A stretch of 64,000 nt of DNA from Rugosimonospora sp040255525 (GTDB taxonomy: Bacteria; Actinomycetota; Actinomycetes; Mycobacteriales; Micromonosporaceae), in contig JBDZVD010000001.1 of the NCBI GenBank assembly GCA_040255525.1, forward strand, positions 1-64,000, in the 5' to 3' direction. Within the stretch, counting starts at the first letter, position 1; each line of letters begins with the position of its first letter. The notes beneath the pieces were generated by a model. The model saw nothing but the letters and a program-made list of their open reading frames with translations, was not told the DNA's origin and searched no databases. This document shows, in pieces, positions 53,523-62,700 of the stretch. The position numbers were made by a program, and so were the translations under genes.

Positions 53523-56500
53523 CTAGTTTCCCCGGACGACATCGTCGATGTTGTGAATCAACTTCAAGAGGTTGGCAATGGCGCTCGGTGGTGCTGTCTC
53601 CTTGAATGGGTGGAGTTTGTCATATTCCTCTTGGGTCTCACGCATCCCGACCTTCCTCGCGATTTTTTCCGTCCCCTCATATGGGCTCTTGGGAAGGTTG
53701 GCGGCGGCTCCTACAACCACCATGCCGGCTCCTGCGGTGACGACCGCCGCGGTCGCGTCATAAGCGCTGACGGCGACCCGCATGGCGGCCCCGGCATCGA
53801 CGGCGGTGGAGGCGATTGTTTCGCCACCGGCCACCGTCGCGTCGGCGAGCAGTGCGCCTTCGCCCAGTGCGGCGAACCCGCCCAGCGCGCCGAAGCTGAG
53901 GATGGTCGCCCCGGCGAGCAGTCCCGCGACCACAACGGGATGGCTCTTCACGAAGTGACCGGCACGTGCGAGGCCGTGACCAACGGCGTGCAAGCCGCGT
54001 TTGAGCAGCGCTCCCAGGCCGCCCCCCGACGACTTGGGCTTACGTGGCTTGAGATGGCTGTTGTCGTTGGGAGTCGCGACGTCGTCCTTGCTGACGACGA
54101 CCCGGTGCCAGCGCGGCCCGCGGAGGTCGATGTCGCCGTAGCGGTCGTGCGCGGGGACGTAGGCGTACTTGTAGTGCCGGGTCAGTTCGGGGGGCAACGT
54201 CGAATTCGGTACGCAGCCATTGCCGTCGGAGATGCAGCCGGTGAAGTTGCCGGTGGGATCGCTGAGGGTGGCGGGGTTGTCCTGCGCGTAGGCGTACGGG
54301 TTGATGGTGGCTGGGTCGTTCGTGCCCAGGATCGGGTCGACTGAAACGAACCGACCGAGGCTCGGGTCGTAGTCCCGGGAGCCGAGGTGCAGCAGGCCCA
54401 CCGCGGTGTCGTTGACACCGTCGAGGAAACCCCGGTCGCCGGCGAAGGCGGCACCGTTGCGCGGGTCGCCGAACGGGTCGAACCGGCGTTTGGTCACCGC
54501 CAGGGTGCTCGCATCGATCTGCAGGGTCGTGGTGCCCTGATCGTCGCCGACGAGATAGGTGACCGTCCTGCCGACGCGCTCGGCGACGTTCTGTCCTGAG
54601 TAGCTGTAGAAGCGGGTTGCCACCGCGCCGGTGCCGGCCGGGTTGACGTGGACTTCGCCATTGGGCAGGTAGAGGGTGACGCCGGTGGCATCGCGGGAAA
54701 TCAACCGGTCGCCGGCGGCGTCGTAGGTGTAGCTGACAGTGCTGGTCCCCTCGGTGATCTGGCTGGTCAGGTCGTCCGGGTTCCAGGTCAGGGTCTGGGT
54801 GCCACCATCCGGGGCCGGCCGGCTCGTGGTGTCACCCGTTGCGTTGTAGGTGTAGGAGCTGATCGTGCTGCCGGTCGGACCGGTGCTCGTCACGCCGGAG
54901 ACGGCCTGGGGGTGGGCGGCGTCGGCGTAATGGTAGGTCCTGGTGAGATCCGTACCGCTGGCGGTGGTGGCGTGCACGATCTGGCTGGATCGGTCGCCCA
55001 GGAGGTCGTAGGTGTAGCTCTGCCAGTACGGTGCGGGTCCACCAAGCGAGGAGCCGGCGAGGCCGCAGGACGCGGCGGTGGTTGTCCAGGACTGCGTCAT
55101 GCGTTGCAGGTAGTCGTAGTTGAAGCACTGCCGGTCGATGGCCTGGCCGGGCATGCTGTCGGCTTCTGAGGTGACGTTGCCGGACAGGTCGTAACTGTAC
55201 TGCTGGGTATCGACATTGCCGGTGGTGTTCAGCGTCTGCACACCGATGCTGGTGAGCCGGTCGGTGAACAGGTCGTGGGTGATGGTTTCCCATGCCTGTG
55301 CGGTGTCCGGCCCGAACTGAATCTGCCCGAGGTCGTTGTTCTGGCCGTAGAGGGTGTTGGTCACGTAGTCGCCGAGGCCGACCATGCTCTTTGCCGAGCC
55401 GAGGTAGTCGTACGCGTAGATCAGCGTCTCGGCGGGTAGGGTGCCCATGGCCGGCAGGGTGACCGTGTTCGGGCTGCCATCCGGCTTGTACGTCGTCGTC
55501 GTTGAATACGTTCCGCTCAGACCGGTCTCGTTGGGCGGGATGACCACCGACTGCTTGGTCGGGCGGGCGTCCGCGTCAACGGCGTCGATGGTGGTGCTGT
55601 ACTTGTTACCGTCGGCGAAGCTGTTGGCCGAGCTGGTGTACCCCAGCAGCGGGTCGTACGTCCACGAGGACAGCAGGGTTGCGTTGGCGGCGCCGCCGTC
55701 GTATTCGCCGGTCTTGCGGTTCAGTGCGTCGTAGGTGTACGCGAGGGTCTGTCCGCGGGCGTCGGTGATGCTCAGCCGGTTGTCGTCCTCGTCGTAGGTA
55801 GAAGTCGACGCGCCCTTGTCCGGATCGAACACACTGGTCTGGTTGCCCCGCACATCGTACCCGTAGGTCCACGTGTCGCCGGCGGCATCCGTCATGGTGG
55901 CCAGCTTGCCCGCCCGGGTGTAGGTATAGGCGGTGGTATCGAAGGCTCCGGTAGGGCTGGTGCCGTGGTACTGGCGAATCTGGGTGGTCTGGCCGCGAGC
56001 ATCGGTGTAGGTGCTGGTCGGCGTGGTGCCGACGGGTGGAGTGACATCGATGTGGTCGCCGCCGTACACCGTCACCGTTTTCCACGGGTTACCGGCCGCG
56101 TCGGTGGCCGCGACGCCGTTTTCCACCTCCGTGACCATTACCGGGCGCCCGGCACCGTCATATTTCGTCAGCCTCGCGTGCGGGATTCCGGCCGCGACGG
56201 TGCTGACCACCAGCGTCCCGGACGGTGCCGAGTCGTTGATGTAGGGGGCGTTTTCCCGGGTGACCTGGCCCTGCGAGTCGTAGAACGTGTCGGTGATATT
56301 CCGCCAGATCGCGGAGGACGTGGTGGTGTTGTTGTGTTGGGGCGCCTGGGTCTGCCGTTGCCGCAAGAACCCGTCGTAGAGCGTGTAACTGGTCTGGTAG
56401 TTGCCGTTGGCATCCAGCGTGGAGGTGCTCTGCCAGCTGGCCGCGGTGGTGCTCACGGAGTACCCGAACTTCTGGCTCGGGCTGCTCGTGAGGGGCCGGG

Positions 56501-59500
56501 TGGGGTCCCAGACCTGAGCCAACCGACCGAACGGGTCGTAGGTGAGGGTTGCCGTGTTGCCGGCCCCATCGATGGACTTGACCGGCTGGTCGAAGGCGAC
56601 CGAGTTGATTGTTGTCGTGGTGGTGCCGAGCGCGTCGGTCACGTCGGTTTCACGAGTCGGCGCCGGGCTTGCCGCGACCACCGCCCCGTAGTGCGTGGTG
56701 GTCCGGTGACCGAGGGCGTCCGTACGCGAGGTCACCCTGCCGTACATGTCGTAGGTGGACGTGTCGGTGGTGACGTACTGCGGCGTGACACCCGAGTAGG
56801 CCGTCACCTCGGCCGTGGTCAGCGCGTCGCCGGCTGCGTCGTACGTCTTCTTCTCATCGGAGATGGCATCCGCCGGGAATGACGGGGTAGTGCCACAGGT
56901 GGTGCCCACGGTGACCACGTCCGCGGGCAGATCGACCAGGTTGGCGGTGGCGGAGCCGGCGTAGCTGGTGATGGTGCACCGGTCGTCGACCGAGGTACTG
57001 GTGTCTCCCAGGTCGGAGATCTGGCTGGGCAGGTCGTTGGTGTTGAAGGTGGAATCGATCTGGGTGGCTCGGAAGCCACCGGCCGCCAGCGCGGTCCGGG
57101 TGACATCCCTGCCGGTCTCCACCATGAAAGCGCTCAGTGAGCCCTGGGTGGCGGTGGGGCCCCTCTGCCATGGGGTAGTGATCTCGTCGGTCACCACCGG
57201 GCCGTCCACACCGTCGCGGACCACCTCCTCCAGTCGCATGCCGGCGAACTGGTTGGAGTCGGGGTGCGTGACGCCCTGCGAGTCGCTGACGCTGACCGTG
57301 CGGGTACCTGTCGCCTGCTTGTCACCGTCCATGCCGCGGTAGTAGGTGTAGTCCACCTCGGACAGGTCCGCGTTCTGGTCGGTCTTGGTGGGGTCGCCCT
57401 TGACGACCCGCACGCTCTGGAAGCCGCGCCAGGTGGACCAGGTCCGCCGCGACGCGGGAATCAGCTGGTTGTCGGTGTAGTGCCAGGCGCCGCCACCCGG
57501 CGGGTAGTTGTACGTCATGACCTCGTCCGGGTTGCCACCGACCTGGTCCTCCTGGCTGATCTGCGCCACCACGTACTTCGTGAACCAGTCGGTGCGCGGT
57601 GCCGAATCGCCCGGTGGCGTCCAGATCTGCGGGAAGCACCGGGTCGTGTTCGAGGCCGGAGCCGGGAACGACGCCGGGTCGCAGTCCGGCGTGGCGTAGT
57701 GAACGTCCAGCACCCCGCCGGATTCGTTGTCGATCGAAATGATGCGGTACTTGTCCATCGGTACGATGCCATCGCCCGGGGTGTTGACCCGGTTGGGGAA
57801 GGTGATGCCGTGGAAGACCACCGGTGGCGTCGAGGCCGTGCCGCCGACCAGGCCGATGTGCTGGATGCTGTTGAGCCACAAGCCGTCGCCGCTGCCGTCG
57901 CCGGGGTCAGGGTACGACTGAGAGAACTTCCACTGGTCGACAGCGGTGTAGGCGGTGCCGTTGCGTACCTGGGTGGTGACCGTGGCGAGGCGCTTGGTGG
58001 ACCAGAAGGTTGGCGACACTTTCGTCCCGCAGCTGGTGGCGCTGGTCGCGCAGGCCTGGTCGAAGGGGACGTCCGGCCAGTTCGCCGCGGTGTGCGTGCT
58101 GCACGCGGTACCCGTCACCACGCACCGGTCGGCGGTGCCGAACATCACCCGCGCCGGTGCCACCGGACTGTACGCGTTGGGCTCGCGCAGACCGTACTCG
58201 ATGCGCGCCAGCGTGCCGCCCCGCACGTACGTGCCGACCTTCTTGCCCAACAGCTCACCGTAGGCGTTGGTCTCGGGGGCGTAGTAGTAGGCGATCGCGT
58301 CACCGTGCGCGTCCACGACGTAGTCCAGGTTCCACTGGTACGCCTGCGTCCTGGCCGAGTCCGCGAACGCCGCCGTGGACGGGTTTTCTGGATCGGAACC
58401 GAACACCGGCACCGTGTACACCGACTGCGTCGTCGGATCCGTCGACGCCCAGCCGGGCAGCCTGTTCAAGCCGAAGTAGTACCGGGTGCCGTCGGTCGTC
58501 GTCACCACCCAGTACTCGCCATTGTCGTCGCCGTTGGTCCCACCGGTCAGGTGCGAAACCGTCTCGCCGTTGTCGTTCTGCGGGACCCAGGTGGTGTTGT
58601 TCACCTTCACCAGCGGTGTCGACTGGCCATTGAGCAGCATCGTCGCATTGTCCGGACCCCAGCACTCGTCTCCGGTCCCGTTCGCCGACGTCTTGCCGAA
58701 CACGTCCACGCACGCCTCGTATCCTCGCTGGATCGACCCGACGTCGAGCGACCAACCCTCGCCGACCCACGAGGGTTGGTTGTTCGTCGTCGCGGTCTGA
58801 CCGTCCACCGAGGACGACGAGTACAGTGCCGTCACAGTCGGTTCGAGCCCACCCGGTACCGACGGTGTGATCATCGGGTACGACCAGGAAAACTCACCGG
58901 CCTGGGTGGACACCTGCCACGTACCGGAATCGGTCAGCGCCGTCGCGGTGTAGGTACCGGCATCGCCGGACGGCGAAGCCGCCACCGCGAACAGCGCGTC
59001 CGTCCCGGTCGCGCTGACCTGCGCCGACACCTGACCGTCCGGGACGTCGTTCGTCGACGCCAGCGCCGTCCCGCTCCGGCAGGAGGCGACCGATGGGGTG
59101 GTTGCCGCGCACGCGGGCAGCTTCACGATCTGCAACCGCTGAGCCCAGTCGCCGCCGTAGGCGTTACGGAATGACGAATAGTGCACCGACACCGTCGCCG
59201 GCACCGCGGCCGCGGCGTCGGTGCGGTGCAGCTTGAACATCATGCCGGCCAGTCCCGCCGCGACGGCCGTGTCGTGCGGCAGCACCTGCACGTTCATCGA
59301 AGCGGCCGGCGCGGAGGCGTTGGCCTGAGCGGACTTCGGTCCGCCGGATCGGGCGGCGCCGATCCACACCGGCAGCCGGCCGGCCCGGACGGCGGGTCGG
59401 GGCGGCGAGCCCGCGGTCGTGGCCGGCGGCGAGGGAATTGCCACCCGTGCGGTGCCCGGCGCCGGCCAGCTCACCGCGGGCACCGCACGCAGTCGGTGTG

Positions 59501-59687
59501 CGGCGGCGTCGTCTCCGGCGGCCGCGGAAGCGCGCGGCGCGGCACGAACGGGGACGGGCTTTAGCTGCTGCACCTTCGGTGCACGGTGGGTTGGTGCCGC
59601 GACGGCCGGCAGCGCAGGCACGCCGGCCAGGACCGCCGCGGTCATGGCGACGGTACAACCCGCTGAGGTCAGCGCTTTGAGTCTCAT
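53523..59687 (-). CDS. Secreted RHS/YD-repeat protein 2
   Basis: A 2,054-residue RHS-family protein. The start ATG 59687 has GAGAGG upstream and opens a Sec signal (TVAMTAAVLAGVPALPAVAA). The N-terminal region (VNNTTWVPQNDNGETVSHL; LNRLPGWAS; YQWNLDYVVDAHGDAIAYYY) matches the first RHS protein. Many YD repeats follow (GNQTSVFDPDKGASTSTYDE; YTYDALNRKTGEYDGG). The core ends with SRDYDPSLGRFVSVDPI and YAYAQDNPATLSDPTGN near residue 1812. The 240-residue tip has a Lys/Gly-rich stretch, a hydrophobic Gly/Ala-rich segment (HPVVVAGLLAGATILSFGAL) and a polar tail ending HNIDDVVRGN. No known toxin or immunity gene is recognised. It follows a LamG/DNRLRE-type gene by 41 bases. Confidence 0.85.
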   Translation of the reverse strand: MRLKALTSAGCTVAMTAAVLAGVPALPAVAAPTHRAPKVQQLKPVPVRAAPRASAAAGDDAAAHRLRAVPAVSWPAPGTARVAIPSPPATTAGSPPRPAVRAGRLPVWIGAARSGGPKSAQANASAPAASMNVQVLPHDTAVAAGLAGMMFKLHRTDAAAAVPATVSVHYSSFRNAYGGDWAQRLQIVKLPACAATTPSVASCRSGTALASTNDVPDGQVSAQVSATGTDALFAVAASPSGDAGTYTATALTDSGTWQVSTQAGEFSWSYPMITPSVPGGLEPTVTALYSSSSVDGQTATTNNQPSWVGEGWSLDVGSIQRGYEACVDVFGKTSANGTGDECWGPDNATMLLNGQSTPLVKVNNTTWVPQNDNGETVSHLTGGTNGDDNGEYWVVTTTDGTRYYFGLNRLPGWASTDPTTQSVYTVPVFGSDPENPSTAAFADSARTQAYQWNLDYVVDAHGDAIAYYYAPETNAYGELLGKKVGTYVRGGTLARIEYGLREPNAYSPVAPARVMFGTADRCVVTGTACSTHTAANWPDVPFDQACATSATSCGTKVSPTFWSTKRLATVTTQVRNGTAYTAVDQWKFSQSYPDPGDGSGDGLWLNSIQHIGLVGGTASTPPVVFHGITFPNRVNTPGDGIVPMDKYRIISIDNESGGVLDVHYATPDCDPASFPAPASNTTRCFPQIWTPPGDSAPRTDWFTKYVVAQISQEDQVGGNPDEVMTYNYPPGGGAWHYTDNQLIPASRRTWSTWRGFQSVRVVKGDPTKTDQNADLSEVDYTYYRGMDGDKQATGTRTVSVSDSQGVTHPDSNQFAGMRLEEVVRDGVDGPVVTDEITTPWQRGPTATQGSLSAFMVETGRDVTRTALAAGGFRATQIDSTFNTNDLPSQISDLGDTSTSVDDRCTITSYAGSATANLVDLPADVVTVGTTCGTTPSFPADAISDEKKTYDAAGDALTTAEVTAYSGVTPQYVTTDTSTYDMYGRVTSRTDALGHRTTTHYGAVVAASPAPTRETDVTDALGTTTTTINSVAFDQPVKSIDGAGNTATLTYDPFGRLAQVWDPTRPLTSSPSQKFGYSVSTTAASWQSTSTLDANGNYQTSYTLYDGFLRQRQTQAPQHNNTTTSSAIWRNITDTFYDSQGQVTRENAPYINDSAPSGTLVVSTVAAGIPHARLTKYDGAGRPVMVTEVENGVAATDAAGNPWKTVTVYGGDHIDVTPPVGTTPTSTYTDARGQTTQIRQYHGTSPTGAFDTTAYTYTRAGKLATMTDAAGDTWTYGYDVRGNQTSVFDPDKGASTSTYDEDDNRLSITDARGQTLAYTYDALNRKTGEYDGGAANATLLSSWTYDPLLGYTSSANSFADGNKYSTTIDAVDADARPTKQSVVIPPNETGLSGTYSTTTTYKPDGSPNTVTLPAMGTLPAETLIYAYDYLGSAKSMVGLGDYVTNTLYGQNNDLGQIQFGPDTAQAWETITHDLFTDRLTSIGVQTLNTTGNVDTQQYSYDLSGNVTSEADSMPGQAIDRQCFNYDYLQRMTQSWTTTAASCGLAGSSLGGPAPYWQSYTYDLLGDRSSQIVHATTASGTDLTRTYHYADAAHPQAVSGVTSTGPTGSTISSYTYNATGDTTSRPAPDGGTQTLTWNPDDLTSQITEGTSTVSYTYDAAGDRLISRDATGVTLYLPNGEVHVNPAGTGAVATRFYSYSGQNVAERVGRTVTYLVGDDQGTTTLQIDASTLAVTKRRFDPFGDPRNGAAFAGDRGFLDGVNDTAVGLLHLGSRDYDPSLGRFVSVDPILGTNDPATINPYAYAQDNPATLSDPTGNFTGCISDGNGCVPNSTLPPELTRHYKYAYVPAHDRYGDIDLRGPRWHRVVVSKDDVATPNDNSHLKPRKPKSSGGGLGALLKRGLHAVGHGLARAGHFVKSHPVVVAGLLAGATILSFGALGGFAALGEGALLADATVAGGETIASTAVDAGAAMRVAVSAYDATAAVVTAGAGMVVVGAAANLPKSPYEGTEKIARKVGMRETQEEYDKLHPFKETAPPSAIANLLKLIHNIDDVVRGN

Positions 59688-59728
59688 GACTGCCTCTCTC
59701 GGAGCACTACGGACCGGACCGGCACGTC

Positions 59729-62700
59729 CTACAGTTGAGTCAGCACCCAACCCAGTACCGTCGGGGCGGTCGAGGTCAAGCCCTCGCAGCCGGAGTCCAG
59801 CGATTCGAACCGCTGGCCGCTTTCCGGCAGCACGCAGGCGTACAGCTGGGTGGACGCGGCACCGGTCGGCTGGCTGGTCCAGATGAAGCCGCTGCCGCCC
59901 AGCACGGTGTCCCCGTTACAGGTGGGGCTGGTCGACAGGTAGTCCCCGGTGCCGTTCTGGCAGTTTCGCAGGGCGGCGGTACCGGCTAGGGCGGCGGTGC
60001 TGACCACCGCGGTACCGAAGGCGGAGTCAACGTCGTAGTCCGGCAGCAGCCCGACGTTGTTCGCGCTGGCCCAGAACTGTCCGGTGTCCGGGTTGCGGTA
60101 GCGGGCCAGGGTGGCCAACGGCCGCAGGTACCCGAGTCGGAACTCGACCGTCTTGCCCTCACAGGTCGAGCCGGTCGAGTCGAAGTGGTAGGTGAGGCTG
60201 CCCACGATCCATGAGCAACGGAAGAGCGCCACCGCACCCGGTGTGTCTGCCGCCTGGTTGAAGATGGGGCCGACCCGCCCGAGCAGCGTCTTGCCCTCGC
60301 AGGCCGGATCCACCGAGCTGAACTCGTCGGCGCCGTTGGCCATGCAGGAGTACAGCTCGCTGGTGTCCGCGGCACCGACCGGGGCGAGCGCACCCAGCGG
60401 CCCCTCCAGCCCGAAGCCCTGCGGCGCCGCGCCGGACGCCGTGCTGACGTGCGCCGGGGTGGACTTGCTCGCCCACCGGGTCAGCTCACCGTCGTAGGGT
60501 GAGGTCGGGGCCTTCTGCACCGCGAACAGCGCGTCGGCTGCCTGCGTCCTGGACTGCGCGCCGGTGAACAGCTGCACGTTGTCGATCCGGCCGGCGAAGT
60601 ACTGAGCACCCGCACCGGCCACCCGGCCCCGCCCGATCTCCACCGGCCCGGTCGCCGTCCAGGGCGTGGCCACCACGGTGGCCGACTGCCCCACCTGCTG
60701 CCCGTCGACGAACAACGCGAAGTTCCTGGTGACGGCGTTGTACGCCATGCCCACCTGGGTCCACACCCCGGCGCTCGGGATCCCGCCAGTGACCAGATTC
60801 TCCGTGGGCGCAGCCACGTCGGACCCGGCAACCTCCGCGGCGAACGATGGTGTTCCGCCGTCATCGCGGTACTGCAACGCGAAGTCGCTGGTCTGGGCGC
60901 CCTCCACGGCCAGAATCGTCATCGGCGTGTCGGGCAGGTCGTCCAGGTTCACCCAGGCGCTGGCCGTGAAGCTGGTCGCGGTGGCCACCACCGGCCCGCT
61001 GGTCGCGGCGAAGCCGGTCGACCCGTCCAGCGCCAGCGCACCGCCGCCGAACCTGTCGTCGGCCGGGTCCTCCCGACTCGCCCCACCGGAGAGGGTCGCC
61101 GGGTTCCAGCCGCCGGTCACATCGGTGGCGACCGATCCGGAGCTTTCCTCGAAGTCGTACCACGCCTTCTGCTGCAATGGCTGCGTCGCCAGGTTCTGCG
61201 CGTTGGTCAGCGTGTCGTCCGAGATGTCGCCGGTTGCCACGATCGCGTGGTCGAACAGGCGCACGTCGTCCACGGCGCCGGTGAACGGGTCGGAATTCGC
61301 CCCGTCGAACATGGAGCGGCCGATACTCAACGGCCCAGGCGCCGCCCAGCTGCTGTCGTGCGCGAGCGTGCCCTCCAGTACACCGTTGACGTAGATCGAC
61401 ATCAGCTGGGCGCCGTCGTCGTAGCTGCCGATCACCTGTGTCCACTGCCCGACCACGACACTCGACTTGGACACTAGTCGATAGTTGAGACCGCCGCCGT
61501 TGGTGTCGGTGCCCATCATGACAAAGGCCCAATGCCCGTCCGGCTGTGCCTGCAACTGAAAGCCCGGCGCGTGCACACCATCCATGGACACCGCGGTCGG
61601 GAAGTTGCCCAGCTTGTCCACCCGGACCCAGGCCGAGACGGCGAAGGTCTTCGAGGTGTCCACCGGCTTGCCCGGAACCTGGATGTAATCGTTCAGCGTG
61701 CCGTTGAACAGGGCGGCGGCGCCGATCTGACCGGTGGTCCAGGTGCCGCCGTTCCCGTAGCCGGTCATGGTGCCGTTCAGCGGCGCGACGCCGTCACCGG
61801 GCGAGTCCGGCGCAGCCGCCTGGTTGATCGTGCCGTCGAGGGGGTAGTGGTGGACCGCGTCCTTGCCGCCGGGTAACACGCTGAAGCAGTAGGTGACCTT
61901 CGGGCTGACGTTGCCAGCCTTGTCCACGCTCTGCACGTTCAACAGATTCGGGCCGGCATGCCGCGGCGTGATCTGCACGGACGCAGCCCCGCCCGGCGTC
62001 GCGGTGTTCACCCGCACCGCTGGAGGGGTGTCGACCCCGTAGATGTAGCCGGCGATGTCCGAGGTCGTCGTGGTGGTGGTACCGGTGCCGTTGGGGCCGA
62101 ACGCGAAGGTACCGGTCTGGCCTATCCCACCCGCGCGTACCACGCCCGGGCAGTCGGCGGCGGCGCTGCCCGGATAATCGGACGAGGTGACGCTCGGCCC
62201 CACCGCCGGTGGGGTCTCGTCGACCGTGAAGAAGCAGTTCCCCGAAAGCGGGCCGACGTCGGTGCCGTCGGACGCCTGCGCGTGCCAGTCGATGACTTGG
62301 CCGTCCGTGAACGCGGATGCCGGAACCTGGAGCACGAACGCTGTGCCCGAGGCCACGAACGGTGAGGTGGCGGTGCCCAACTGGGTGGCGCCGTCGAACC
62401 AGGTGAAGGTGATCTTCACATTCTGTCCGTCGGGATCCGTCGACTTCGCCCCCAGCCCGACCGTCTGGGCGCCATTGGCCTGAAGGACCGGGTTGAGGAC
62501 CTGGGCACCGGCGCTCGTCGCGCACGCCTTGCCGGCGGTGGTCAGCCCGGTCGGCGTACCCGGCTTGCGGTTGTAGGTGAACACGAGACTCGGATTGTTG
62601 GTGAACTTGCGCCAGGACAACTGGTCGGCTTCGTCGCTCGCCCGCAGCATGAGAGTCACCGTCGCCTGGGTCACCGGCTTGTTCGGCCACATCGCGCTGA

